This document shows, in pieces, positions 34,543 to 43,720 of a stretch of 64,000 nucleotides of DNA (the first letter of the stretch is position 1; each line of letters begins with the position of its first letter). Source of the DNA: Polyangiaceae bacterium (lineage in GTDB: Bacteria > Myxococcota_A > Polyangia > Polyangiales > Polyangiaceae); NCBI GenBank assembly GCA_013361525.1, contig JABFXY010000016.1, positions 1-64,000 of the forward strand, in the 5' to 3' direction. A model generated the notes under the pieces. The model did not search any database, was not told the DNA's origin, and was given only the letters and a program-made list of their open reading frames with translations. Both the position numbers and the translations under genes were made by a program.

Positions 34543-35640
34543 TCATTGCGAAACGCCGTAGAGATACCGCCAAGCAGGCTCGAAGACGAAATTGCCGTTA
34601 TCGTCCATCGGCGAAAAGCTGTTGTGCCCGGCGACGGACCCGTGCGGGTACTCGGACGGCGCGCTGGTCGTCAATCGATGGGAATTGGCATACGGCGCCG
34701 ACGCTCCATCGACGTTCGTGAGGTCGCCGATGATCTCGAAGCCTTCCCAGCTCGAGGTGATCGCATCGAATGCCGGATCCTCGGTGTGAACGAACGCATA
34801 CCATTCGGAGAGCGGCGTCTCTTTCGGTGCGCTCGAATCACCTGCCGGCCCGCTCGCATGCATGACGGCGCGGGAGAACGGCCTGCGGGCAGCGTAGAGA
34901 CCGGTGCTCGCGGCGCCGTGCGAAATGCCGGCGATCACGATGTCCTCGTATCGCAGCTCGCCATCGGCCGTGAGGTAATAGCCCCAATCGCCGCCGGGGT
35001 GCTCCGTCTTCAGATGTTCGAGCATCGTGACGACGCGCCCCTCGGCGCTGTCGGCACGCGGAATCTCGATCGCAGAGGACGTGTCCTCGCCGACCAACGC
35101 TTCCCAACGGGTGTCGGTAGCGCACGAGTTGCCCATACCGTCGCAGGTCCCATTCGAGGACCAGCGATTGTTGTAATGGGGCAATACGACGTGAAAGCCG
35201 AACTTGGCGAGCACGCGGCCATGGTCGCGCCAATCGTTGGGAACGTTGTTCGCCCCGGGGAGGAAGATGACGAGCCTGCCGACGGGCGTCGTGCGGGTAT
35301 CGAGCATCGCCAGCTGTGTCTCGAGGGAGTCCTCCGTCGACGGGTCGAGCTCGTGGGGATCGAGCTCGAATTCGTAGAGCTGCGGATCGGAGACGTCGAC
35401 GTCGGGACCGTCGGAACCGCCGCCGCCGCCCGTGTTCTCGCCGCCGCCGGAGCTCGCTCCACCGCCGCCGGAGCCACCCGTCGAATCGGCACCGCCGCCG
35501 CCCTGCCCCGAGCCGCCGCCTCCGTCCGCGGTGGATGCACCGGAGCCGCCTCCGCCATCGTTGTCATCCGATTCCGAGCCGCACGCGGCGAGCGCCAGCG
35601 CGAACACGGCCCCCAACGTCCGAAGCGAAGAGATGGTCAT
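34543..35640 (-). CDS. Secreted alpha/beta-hydrolase lipoprotein
   Basis: A 365-residue lipoprotein (LAAC, C20) with an unusually long Gly/Ser linker to about residue 80, then an alpha/beta-hydrolase fold. The probable nucleophile is S240 in GISHG; an oxyanion region VIFLPGANNVPNDW lies upstream and a candidate catalytic His is in VAGHNSFSP near the end. It resembles BPSS1187-type exported esterases. The substrate is unknown. Divergent from the MBL-like gene. Confidence 0.8.
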   Translation of the reverse strand: MTISSLRTLGAVFALALAACGSESDDNDGGGGSGASTADGGGGSGQGGGGADSTGGSGGGGASSGGGENTGGGGGSDGPDVDVSDPQLYEFELDPHELDPSTEDSLETQLAMLDTRTTPVGRLVIFLPGANNVPNDWRDHGRVLAKFGFHVVLPHYNNRWSSNGTCDGMGNSCATDTRWEALVGEDTSSAIEIPRADSAEGRVVTMLEHLKTEHPGGDWGYYLTADGELRYEDIVIAGISHGAASTGLYAARRPFSRAVMHASGPAGDSSAPKETPLSEWYAFVHTEDPAFDAITSSWEGFEIIGDLTNVDGASAPYANSHRLTTSAPSEYPHGSVAGHNSFSPMDDNGNFVFEPAWRYLYGVSQ

Positions 35641-35719
35641 GTGGCGATCATAACCGGACACTCCGCCGGCTCCGCGCAGTCCGTCGACGTTCTCGCGCCT
35701 CGTCCACGCTCCACGTATT

Positions 35720-35736
35720 TTTGCCGCGGGGGCAAA
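35720..35736. promoter_or_regulatory. 17-bp dyad TTTGCC-N5-GGCAAA
   Basis: A perfect 6+6 bp dyad between the divergent lipoprotein (start 35640) and the DUF4336-like gene (start 35824). Position and shape fit an operator that could serve either promoter. No matching regulator can be assigned. Confidence 0.4.
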
Positions 35737-35823
35737 GGACAGCTGTCGCGGCGTGGACTTTCGTCGACGCAGGTATCCTGTACAAGCGTCGTCGGTCGAA
35801 GCCCCCAATGGAGGACCAGCGTG

Positions 35824-36516
35824 ATGATCGAAGGTTGGAACGTGATCGACTCGGACGCCGGCATTGCATGGCGCGAGTATTCGTTCAGGAAAGGCGCATA
35901 CGCGACGACGCTCGTTTTTCGCGGTGCCGACGGGCTCGTCGTCGTCAGCCCTCCGTCGGGGCTCGAAGCGCGTGATTACGACGCCCTCGCGGAGCTCGGA
36001 CCCGTCCGCGCGCTCGTGGCGAACAACACCTTCCATCACCTGGGGCAAAAGGATTGGCGTGCGCGATTCCCCGAGGCCGAGAGCTATTGCCCGCGAGGGT
36101 CGATTGCCGCACTCGAGAAGAAGGTCCCGGGCGTGCGCTTTCGACCCATGTCGGAGCTTCGCCTGCCCGATTCGATTCAATGGGAAGAGCCGCCGGGATT
36201 CAAGACGGGCGAGGCATTGTTGAGCGTTCCGTCGAAGCGGGGCCGTGTGCTCTTTACGGGGGACTTGCTGACGAATATTCAGCGAACACCGGGGCCGCCC
36301 GTCAAATGGCTCTTCTCGTTGACGGACAGCGGTCCGGGCTTCCGTCTCTTCCGGCTCGCCGTTTGGCTATTCGTGAAGGACAAGAAGGTGGTGCGCGAAT
36401 GGATGTTGTCCGAGCTCGACAAACATCCACCGGCCATCGTCGTCCCTGCCCACGGGCCGGCAATCGATACGCCGGATGTAGCGGAGCAAGCGCGCGCACA
36501 GATTCGAAAGCTTTAA
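35824..36516 (+). CDS. DUF4336-like metallo-beta-lactamase-fold protein
   Basis: A 230-residue protein with the MBL-like layout of DUF4336: GADGLVVVSPPSG, then ANNTFHHLGQKDW in place of the usual HxHxDH, RGRVLFTGDLLTNI, and VPAHGPAI. The His doublet, Asp and final His may still bind a metal, but the canonical set is incomplete, so catalysis is uncertain. ATG 35824 has GGAGG at 35810-35814; GTG 35821 is also possible. It is convergent with the ferritin-like gene, with a 20-bp gap. Confidence 0.8.
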   Translation: MIEGWNVIDSDAGIAWREYSFRKGAYATTLVFRGADGLVVVSPPSGLEARDYDALAELGPVRALVANNTFHHLGQKDWRARFPEAESYCPRGSIAALEKKVPGVRFRPMSELRLPDSIQWEEPPGFKTGEALLSVPSKRGRVLFTGDLLTNIQRTPGPPVKWLFSLTDSGPGFRLFRLAVWLFVKDKKVVREWMLSELDKHPPAIVVPAHGPAIDTPDVAEQARAQIRKL

Positions 36517-36536
36517 TCGTCGTAGGGCGTTGCGCG

Positions 36537-37907
36537 TCAGGCGTGGTGGTGCGCAGCCTGGTCGCGCTCGCTTTGCGACGTGCGTGCGAGCAACATCCTC
36601 GCAGCCGGCAACACGAGGGTTTCGATGACCTGCCTCCGCAAAGGCGGCGACCCGGCTCGCTCGGTCGCACGCTCGTCCTCGAGAGCTACGATCCTCGCCA
36701 TCACCGCTGTTTCGACGCTGCGGCGATCGAGGCTTTCGAGCATCCATCTGAGAGATCGCCAGGCGAGGAGCCCGTGCTCCGCCTCGTCTTCCGCGATTCG
36801 GGAGAGGACGTTCTCGACGACTGGATCCGTCTCTCGCGCGCGATCGGCGGATGCCATGACTGCGGCAAACGTCTCGCCGATACACCCTTCGTCGAAGAGC
36901 GTCGTTACGATCGCCTGAAGCGAGGATTCGTCGAGTGCACCATCCACGGGGAGGTGCGCGGGCCCCACGGGCGCGTCGGCGTACGCGCTCGCCAGCCCGA
37001 ACGCGAGCCGCGCGTGGGCGAGCTCGTCGTTCATTGCGCTCGTTGCGCCGGCAATCAATTCGGGCGGAGCACCGAGCGACAGGAGCTGCATCGCGAACCG
37101 TGCAAAGGCTGCAACCGAAGCATGCTCGAGCTGGGCGATGTGCGCCCAATGGGCCGCGCGCTCATGACGTTCGTCGTCGGAGAGGCCGTCGAGCGCCGGA
37201 TAGAGCGGCGCCGACCACCCATTGGCGATCGCGGCAATGGGTGCAACACGGGCGCCGCCGTCGACCAGGAATGGCCGTCCACCGATATCACAGCTTTGCG
37301 ACTCACACTCGAATGCCCCGCCCCCGATCGGTCGGCAATTGTCGGGGCATTGACCGATCCCGGGGAGGCAAGTGTCTTCGGGCGTCGTGCACGCAAGACC
37401 GTACGACGGCGAGCTGTCACAAGGGTCGAGAGTCCGATAAAGGACACATTCGGAACCTTCGCCGCAATCGGCGCTCGTTCTGCATTCGGGGGCGCTGACG
37501 CAGATCCCGCCGTGAGGCCCGCAGTGGCACACGCTCCCTGCAGCGCAGTGGCTGTCTTCCCTGCATCCGACGAAGCAGCTGCAGTCGTCGCCGTCCTTCA
37601 GGCAAACGGCGTCCGCGCTGCCGGGGCAGTCGGTGCTGGCGCTGCAGACACCGCTCGTTTCGCACGAGGCGGGCGCATCGTTGGAGGGCAGATCGCAAGT
37701 CGCCGATTGTCTGCGAACCGGGACACCTTCACAGCTGACGACGTCGGTGTCGGAAGGCTCGGCCTCGCTGCAGTCGACCTCCACATGGACAGGCGGCACC
37801 ACGATCTCCGGATCACAGCCCATCAAGCCGAGGGCGGCGAAGACAGTCGTGCGGAGCCGCAGAATCGCGACGGAAGGACTGGAAGTGTGATCCGGACGGG
37901 CGGTCAT
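36537..37907 (-). CDS. Cys-rich lipoprotein with ferritin-like domain
   Basis: A 456-residue exported protein. A signal segment ending LGLMGC (start 37907) precedes about 180 residues with some 25 cysteines (CSASTDCPGSADAVCLKDGDDC, then VCHCGPHGGIC), followed by a ferritin-like four-helix bundle at about 250-420. Diiron-ligand candidates are in QLEHASVAAF, NDELAHARLAF, GCIGETFAA and AEDEAEHGLLAW. The two halves are separated by RPFLVDGGAR. The role may be oxidase or metal storage at the surface. The family is frequent in Polyangiales. Confidence 0.8.
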   Translation of the reverse strand: MTARPDHTSSPSVAILRLRTTVFAALGLMGCDPEIVVPPVHVEVDCSEAEPSDTDVVSCEGVPVRRQSATCDLPSNDAPASCETSGVCSASTDCPGSADAVCLKDGDDCSCFVGCREDSHCAAGSVCHCGPHGGICVSAPECRTSADCGEGSECVLYRTLDPCDSSPSYGLACTTPEDTCLPGIGQCPDNCRPIGGGAFECESQSCDIGGRPFLVDGGARVAPIAAIANGWSAPLYPALDGLSDDERHERAAHWAHIAQLEHASVAAFARFAMQLLSLGAPPELIAGATSAMNDELAHARLAFGLASAYADAPVGPAHLPVDGALDESSLQAIVTTLFDEGCIGETFAAVMASADRARETDPVVENVLSRIAEDEAEHGLLAWRSLRWMLESLDRRSVETAVMARIVALEDERATERAGSPPLRRQVIETLVLPAARMLLARTSQSERDQAAHHHA

Positions 37908-38213
37908 CGCCGACGGCTCAAGCAACAGTCGTTCCAGCCCCGAGACGACGGAGGGGGGCTGGGGCGTGGTCGCTGCGTTCGCACCACGGCAGACGAAAGC
38001 CGACGACAACTGCCCTTTTACGACGAATGGCGTGGTGGCACGCCGCTACATGACTCCATTGTCAGTTTTCATGCACACGACCGCGACCCGTCCAACGCGG
38101 TATGCAGTTCCTCGACCGTTGCAACGTGATAGTAGTGCCGGCTCTCAGCGCGCGTCGGCTGGCGATCGCGTTCGCCTGAAATCGGGGTTCTCTCACACGA
38201 AAGGCTTCAGAGG
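37908..38213. other. 306-bp divergent intergenic region
   Basis: It separates the ferritin-like lipoprotein and the LuxR-type regulator and should hold both promoters. I see no gene, repeat or strong hairpin in it. Confidence 0.5.
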
Positions 38214-39479
38214 ATGGGGAGCAATCGCGGGGCGGCGTTCGATCCGATCGCCGTCGTGGAAGCTGCATATCGGCTCGATGCCGACGAGGGGGAGTGGCTC
38301 GCTGGGCTCGCGAGCGCATCCAAGAGCGGTATCGATCAGGGCTTGGGCGTCTATGCCGCGTCGTGGCGCCGTGCGTCGTCCGCCGTGGACGTATCCGCGG
38401 TTCGCGGAGCGATGGCGCCCGAGCTCATCGGACTCGTCCCGCGGACCTTCGACGGCATTCCCCACGACCTCATTCGTCGGCACTTCACGGGCCCGCCGCA
38501 GGTCGTGCGTGTCTCGGACGAGCCGGACACGCACCGATTCTTCATGGATAGATTCGCGGGAAGCGCGCGTCCAATCGGTGACACGGTCGGCGGGCTGGTA
38601 GGCGACGGCCACGAGCGGGGCGTCACCATCGCGGCATTTGCCGAGCAGCGGGGTCGATTCGAGCCGGCGCAGCGACGCTCGTGGGTTCGGCTCATGTCCC
38701 ACGTTGGCGCTGGGCTACGCCTGCGCGGCAAGCTGGAGGATGAGAGGACGCTGCGGCGATGGGCGATTCTGGATCCGCACGGGCGGGTTCATCACGCGGA
38801 GGCGCCTTTTGCGAATCGTCGTCCGCGCGAATCGCTCGTTGCTGCGGTCCGCGCTATCGAGCGTGCTCGTGGTGGCCTTCGAAGGACCCGTCCAGACGAA
38901 GCGCTCGCGATGTGGACGGCGCTGGTCTCCGGCCGATGGAGCGTGATCGACTGGATTGACACGGACGGGCGCCGCTATCTCGTCGCGCATGAGAACGACC
39001 TCGTTGTGGGCAACCCGCGCGCACTGACGCGTCGTGAACGTCAGGTCGTCGAGTATCTGATTCACGGGCGCTCCAATGCCGAAATCGCCTATGCGCTGGG
39101 TGTCGCCGAGAGCAACGTCAACCGGACGGCACGGGATGCATTGCGCAAGCTCGGTGGCGCACGACGAACCGATCTGGCGGCTCTGTTCGCACCGCAGTCC
39201 GAGATAGCAGTGGACCGCCCCGATCGCGAAACGGTGGTACTGCGCGCAGCAGATCGCTCTCATCGTCATTGGGGCGAGCTGGCCGGGGCGCTACGCGAGG
39301 TGGTCGCCATGGCGGTCGGCGGCGCGTCGAACGACGAGATCGCGTTGGCCCGTGGTCGCTCCGTCCGAACGGTCGCAAATCAGCTCGCCGGGACCTATGC
39401 ACGATTCGGCGTGCGCGGCCGCGCGGAGCTCGCGTCCCTGTTGGGCCCGCCGCCTGCTGCGCCATCCCCCTCCGATTGA
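38214..39479 (+). CDS. LuxR-type regulator with two HTH domains
   Basis: A 421-residue transcription regulator. Residues 1-260 are an uncharacterised sensor-like domain (SHVGAGLRLRGKLEDERTL matches the hinge region of GAF/PAS-type LuxR proteins). The first LuxR HTH is at about 270-325 (LTRRERQVVEYLIHGRSNAEIAYALGVAESNVNRT) and a second at about 360-412 (LREVVAMAVGGASNDEIALARGRSVRTVANQL). Two GerE domains in one chain are unusual. It lies 148 bp before the metalloprotease gene, which it may control. Confidence 0.82.
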   Translation: MGSNRGAAFDPIAVVEAAYRLDADEGEWLAGLASASKSGIDQGLGVYAASWRRASSAVDVSAVRGAMAPELIGLVPRTFDGIPHDLIRRHFTGPPQVVRVSDEPDTHRFFMDRFAGSARPIGDTVGGLVGDGHERGVTIAAFAEQRGRFEPAQRRSWVRLMSHVGAGLRLRGKLEDERTLRRWAILDPHGRVHHAEAPFANRRPRESLVAAVRAIERARGGLRRTRPDEALAMWTALVSGRWSVIDWIDTDGRRYLVAHENDLVVGNPRALTRRERQVVEYLIHGRSNAEIAYALGVAESNVNRTARDALRKLGGARRTDLAALFAPQSEIAVDRPDRETVVLRAADRSHRHWGELAGALREVVAMAVGGASNDEIALARGRSVRTVANQLAGTYARFGVRGRAELASLLGPPPAAPSPSD

Positions 39480-39570
39480 CCATTGTTCGTTTGGTGCCCA
39501 GCGTGGCAAACAAGCGGCCAAACTCGGCGAGAGGATCGACCTTTCGCCGGCTTCGTCAATAGCCGTTAAC

Positions 39571-39587
39571 GCGATGTGAAACATCGC
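39571..39587. promoter_or_regulatory. Hairpin or operator upstream of metalloprotease
   Basis: GCGATGT-GAA-ACATCGC: a perfect 7-bp dyad with a 3-nt centre, ending 40 bases before the metalloprotease ATG at 39628. It could be an operator or a leader hairpin. Confidence 0.45.
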
Positions 39588-39627
39588 ACTGACGGGGGCA
39601 TTCGTGCGCCCGACAGGAGGGGACGAC

Positions 39628-41451
39628 ATGTCTTCGAAGCCGAGACGAATTGCCCAATGGTTGTTTACGTGCCTCGCCGCGCTCGGCGCGAGTGGTGGCT
39701 GCGGCGTCGATTCCGACCCGACGACGAACGAGGAGACGACGGAGGAAACGAGCGCCGACTCGACCGAGGAAGCGACGGGCACATCCGAAGAGGCGCTCAC
39801 CGGATGGACCGATGCGGACGAGTGCAATCCGTTCGGTCTACAGCTCTTCGACCGCTCGGAGACCATCTCCGCTGCGCTCGTGAACAATGCAGCATTTCGC
39901 TCGTGCGTCGTCGATCGATTCCAGGAGTCGTATCTCGACTGTTACGACAACGCGTCATTTCCGACCTACGCCCAGGCCGCGAACGGCGCGCTGGACGCGC
40001 TCGCGCAGGGCACTCACATAAACCTGAATTGCACGAACCGCGAAGGCGGCGTCTGTGGCGTCGGCGGCGCGTGCCCCGCCGGCACCAACTGCCAGGACGG
40101 ATTCTGCGCGGGGACGCAGGACTCCGCCGGGATCGGCACCTACCTGCAATGGCAGCCGACGTTGATCACGATCGGCGGCTTCTGGACGCGCAGCAACTGG
40201 TTCAACTACGTCGTCCCGACGCAGGCGGCAAACCCCGCGTACCCCTGGGATGCGACCGCCGACACCATTGCACACGAATTCGCGCATACGCAGGGCTACG
40301 ACCACGTATACGACGAGACCTGCGCTCAAAACCTGCGTGGCCGTCCGTATTACGCTTACGGCGAGCCGAGCGCGCCGTACATCATCGGGGAGTGCGCGGT
40401 CGCTGCCATCGGCGCAATCTACCGTGACGGCGGCGATCTCTGGTCGTGTGATCCGGACCACGTAAACCTGCCGACGACGTACAACCCGGCTCCCAACGAT
40501 CCCACCGACAACAACCCCGCGCTCCGCGACAGCTTCTCCGGCGCGACGTGCACGCGGACGCTTCGTCATCGGGTCGCGATCTCCACGTGGGGGGGCCAAT
40601 TCATCCAGGCGACGAACCGCGGTGGCAGCACAGTCACCGTGAACTCCCCCGGCCCGGGCGACTGGGAGACATTCTATATCATCGACTCCACCAGGGGCGA
40701 GCTCGTCAACTCGAATACGGTCCAGATCCGCGCAGGGGACGGGCACTATCTTCGAGCAGACCCGACGACGGGCGATATTCGCGCAGATGGCACGTCGTAT
40801 AACGACCCTTATTCGTTCTTCATTCTGACTCGCTATTACGGCACCGGGACGGTTCAGCCCGGCGATTACATCCGGCTCAAGAACACACAGCTGAATCGAT
40901 ACGTAACGGCCGTCGGCGGGGGCGGTTCGGGGCTGCGAGCGGACGCGACCACGATCGGCGCCAATCAGGAATTCTATATGGAAGAGCCAAACCGCAGGCA
41001 AGCCGTGTCGCTCGACGTCGGCACGCAGCGGGTCGCGTTCGTCTTCGACTCGACGCGGCTTCTGTCGCGCCGGACGGCCTCGGCGATCGGTACCGACGCA
41101 GCACGGGACGAGATGTTCTGGGTTCATGACTATTCGGGAGGCGACATCGAGGACAACGACATCATCTCCTTCGAGTGGTCTCGCGAGCCGACGTTCATGG
41201 CGAGCTGCCTCAGCGGGACGGGCAACGTGCGCGGCGATCACTTCTGGGCGACCAACAACTGCGGGCGCTTCGTCATCCAGCGCGTGAGCGGCACCGGACC
41301 TATCGTGAATGGGACGCAGGTACGCCTCTACTCGATCGGTGCCGCACGGTACCTGGTCTCCAGCGGAACGAATCGAATCGCCGCTTCCGCGACGACCGCG
41401 GCGACGGCCTCGACGTTCACCGTTCGCTTCAGTCAGGACAGCGCCTACTGA
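39628..41451 (+). CDS. Secreted zinc metalloprotease with beta-trefoil-like domains
   Basis: A 607-residue exported protein. The N-terminus ends in GASGGC, close to a lipobox, followed by a Thr/Glu-rich linker. The protease part (about 60-300) contains HEFAHTQGYDH at 216-226, the HExxHxxGxxH zinc motif. From about 310 on, repeated units (FIQATNRGGSTVTVNS, HYLRADPTTGDIRADG, RYVTAVGGGGSGLRAD, RYLVSSGTNRIAAS) resemble fascin/ricin-like beta-trefoils, likely for glycan or actin-like binding. The ATG at 39628 has AGGAGGGG at 39615-39622. A role in predation or nutrient release is plausible but inferred. Confidence 0.85.
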   Translation: MSSKPRRIAQWLFTCLAALGASGGCGVDSDPTTNEETTEETSADSTEEATGTSEEALTGWTDADECNPFGLQLFDRSETISAALVNNAAFRSCVVDRFQESYLDCYDNASFPTYAQAANGALDALAQGTHINLNCTNREGGVCGVGGACPAGTNCQDGFCAGTQDSAGIGTYLQWQPTLITIGGFWTRSNWFNYVVPTQAANPAYPWDATADTIAHEFAHTQGYDHVYDETCAQNLRGRPYYAYGEPSAPYIIGECAVAAIGAIYRDGGDLWSCDPDHVNLPTTYNPAPNDPTDNNPALRDSFSGATCTRTLRHRVAISTWGGQFIQATNRGGSTVTVNSPGPGDWETFYIIDSTRGELVNSNTVQIRAGDGHYLRADPTTGDIRADGTSYNDPYSFFILTRYYGTGTVQPGDYIRLKNTQLNRYVTAVGGGGSGLRADATTIGANQEFYMEEPNRRQAVSLDVGTQRVAFVFDSTRLLSRRTASAIGTDAARDEMFWVHDYSGGDIEDNDIISFEWSREPTFMASCLSGTGNVRGDHFWATNNCGRFVIQRVSGTGPIVNGTQVRLYSIGAARYLVSSGTNRIAASATTAATASTFTVRFSQDSAY

Positions 41452-41473
41452 GAGGCGCCGAGTGACGGCCGCA

Positions 41474-42118
41474 TCAGGGCTTCGCGTTCGCTTCGTTCAC
41501 GACGGTGTCGAAGATCGCATAGAACCCCTGATGCGACGCCGGCTCGAGCAAATCGCTGCTGCTGTCGGAAATGGAAAAGGACCGCCCGCCGAAAAACGTG
41601 GTGATATGCCTGCTCCCGTAGTGCGGGGAGGTCGCCTTCGGCGGGTTTTCGTTTCGGAGCTCGCAAAAGCCTGAAGTCCGCAGTTGCTCGTAGATGCGGT
41701 CGAGCGCCGCGGCGGAGAGCGCCTTGCACGGCGGCCGCTCCTCGCTGTCGGGCTCGATAGGGCATGGTTCACCGACCGGATGCACCTCCCAGCCATCCCA
41801 AGAGTCGGGTTGCCTGATGGGCATCATGTGCCGCGCGATCCGCACGCGGAAGTCCTTTGGTCGGGTGGGCGGCAGGCTGCAGCGCGCCATTGCCACCGGG
41901 ATCGGTTGCGTTTCATTCGCAGAGCTCGACGCGAGCGCGCTCGCAGGAGGAGCGCTCAGCGGCTGGCTGGCAACGTCGTCCGTGACCGTTGGTGTCGCGC
42001 GCGGTGAGCTCGGTGCAGCAACCGCCGCGTGTTCGCTTCCGGGGCCGCTGGCATCGGGTTGCGCGCATCCGAGCGTCAGCAGCGGACCGACACATACAAC
42101 GGCGGCTTTGAATCGCAC
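41474..42118 (-). CDS. Hypothetical lipoprotein
   Basis: A 214-residue lipoprotein: MRFKAAVVCVGPLLTLGC (C18), then an Ala/Pro/Ser-rich linker to about residue 75 and a domain of 135 residues with cysteine pairs. No recognised motif. The start is GTG at 42118 with GGAGGG upstream on the coding strand. It lies downstream of the DoxX gene on the same strand with a 77-bp gap. Confidence 0.7.
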   Translation of the reverse strand: MRFKAAVVCVGPLLTLGCAQPDASGPGSEHAAVAAPSSPRATPTVTDDVASQPLSAPPASALASSSANETQPIPVAMARCSLPPTRPKDFRVRIARHMMPIRQPDSWDGWEVHPVGEPCPIEPDSEERPPCKALSAAALDRIYEQLRTSGFCELRNENPPKATSPHYGSRHITTFFGGRSFSISDSSSDLLEPASHQGFYAIFDTVVNEANAKP

Positions 42119-42195
42119 GAGAGCCCTCCGGTCGACCAGGTGCGCTGGCCTGGCTCACCGAAGGTAGAGAGGTTTGGTGGATGCGGAAGCCCTAA

Positions 42196-42606
42196 TCAAG
42201 CCTGCGCGAGCGCCGCGCGGCGGACCGGCTCCCAACGCTTGAGCGCGACGAACGCCGAGAGCACACCGACCACTGCGGGGAAGGCGGCCGCCCCGATTCC
42301 GCCGGACGCGGTGAGCACCGTGGCACCGACCATGATGAACGCCAGGCCCGCGGCTGCGAGCGATGTGAGCTCGCGGTGGATGCGTAGCGCACCGGGAAGC
42401 ACGAGCCCGAGCGCTCCGGCGACCTCGGCGACGCCGATGAACCGGATGAACGCGACGGGCAGCGGGCCCTGACCGAGCTCGGCCGCGGACATGACGAACT
42501 TCATGCCGCCGGCGAAGAGGAACAGCAGGCTGAGGCCGGCCTGAAGGGTCCAGAGGAGGGCGTTGATCTTGCGGGAGGGGGCCTGGATCGCGGTGGTCGT
42601 GTGCAT
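42196..42606 (-). CDS. DoxX-like membrane protein
   Basis: A 136-residue integral membrane protein with four hydrophobic segments. LLFLFAGGMKFVMS and VAFIRFIGVAEVAGALGLVLPG are characteristic of DoxX/DoxD-like proteins, which are linked to thiol redox or quinone biology in other bacteria. No partner gene is adjacent. Confidence 0.85.
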   Translation of the reverse strand: MHTTTAIQAPSRKINALLWTLQAGLSLLFLFAGGMKFVMSAAELGQGPLPVAFIRFIGVAEVAGALGLVLPGALRIHRELTSLAAAGLAFIMVGATVLTASGGIGAAAFPAVVGVLSAFVALKRWEPVRRAALAQA

Positions 42607-42790
42607 GGTCGTTGGTCCTCGTTGGTTGGCAGCCCTTCGCTGCTTTCAACGGGGCGACGAACACCCCGAGGCCGGATCGACATGGCCTCGAACTTTTTTT
42701 TCGACGGAGGGGGCGGACGGGCGTCGATGCTCCGACATCGTCGGCGCGCTCGTCATCCCCTGCCGACACGATCTCCGACGACGACACCCA

Positions 42791-43720
42791 TCAATTCATC
42801 GTGACGGAGAAGTCGGTAAACGTGAAGGTTTGCATCGTGTCTTCCGTCGAGCAGATTTCGACACCGTAGCCAATCTGATTCACCGTCGGGTTCTCGGGGA
42901 TCCAGCCCTTCGTATCAATGGCCCAATCGAACATCTCCTTCAGATTCAGGGTGCCCGAATACTGAGTCGACTGCGCGACCAAGGTGACGACGTTGGCGTC
43001 GCCGTCATTGTAATAGAAGGCATCATAGGTAACGCCGCCGAAGGTGGCGGTGTCCTCGAGCTCGCCGAGTGGCCACTGGTTGAAGTTCTCCAGCCAAATC
43101 ATGAGCTCGGTGGTGCCACCGCCCCACCCCACCCCGTTGAACCAGACGTCGTATGCCACGTTGTAGATACCAACCTGCGGGCCGGCGCCTGCAAAGGTGC
43201 TGGTGATGGTCTCGTAGCTGCTGAGCGGTTCGCCATTCAGGTCGTTGATGTCGAAATGAACGTTGGGGTACGTCTTCACGGAAGTCGTATCCGGCTGCGT
43301 CGACTCGACATACCAATTGTCGTATGCGCAGGCGTAGAGCGTCTCCGGCCCGCCCTCCTGCCAATTCCACATGTTGTTGTGGACGTAGTAACCGCCGTCG
43401 CTCCAGCCACCGTCGTGATCCGAAGTGGTGAAGACCGGGTCCGAGCATGTCGTCTCGCCTCCACCGGTGCCCGGGGAAGACGAAGACGAACCCCCTGCGC
43501 CGTCGGACGACGTGTCGCCGCCCGCCGCACCGGACGACGTGTCGCCGCCCGCCCCGCCGGACGCGCTCGCCGTCGAGGTCGTTGCGCCACCTTCGCCATC
43601 GTCGGTGTCCGCATCGTCGGCGCTGTCTGTGCACGAGCTCGAACCGACAAGGAGCAAGAGCATCGTCGAGCTGACGGCGAGAGCCCAACAGGTGGAAGAC
43701 AACACGCGCGGAGTGTTCAT
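42791..43720 (-). CDS. GH12 endoglucanase lipoprotein
   Basis: A 309-residue exported enzyme. The signal peptide ends LLVGSSSC (about C30), then a Gly/Ser/Asp linker to about residue 90. The catalytic domain matches family GH12: YYVHNNMWNWQ, TYPNVHFDIN, VAYDVWF, ELMIWLEN with the nucleophile Glu, and GYGVEICS with the acid/base Glu near the C-terminus. GH12 enzymes cut beta-1,4-glucan or xyloglucan. With its lipid anchor it would act on the cell surface. It is on the same strand as the DoxX gene, with a 184-bp gap. Confidence 0.85.
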   Translation of the reverse strand: MNTPRVLSSTCWALAVSSTMLLLLVGSSSCTDSADDADTDDGEGGATTSTASASGGAGGDTSSGAAGGDTSSDGAGGSSSSSPGTGGGETTCSDPVFTTSDHDGGWSDGGYYVHNNMWNWQEGGPETLYACAYDNWYVESTQPDTTSVKTYPNVHFDINDLNGEPLSSYETITSTFAGAGPQVGIYNVAYDVWFNGVGWGGGTTELMIWLENFNQWPLGELEDTATFGGVTYDAFYYNDGDANVVTLVAQSTQYSGTLNLKEMFDWAIDTKGWIPENPTVNQIGYGVEICSTEDTMQTFTFTDFSVTMN

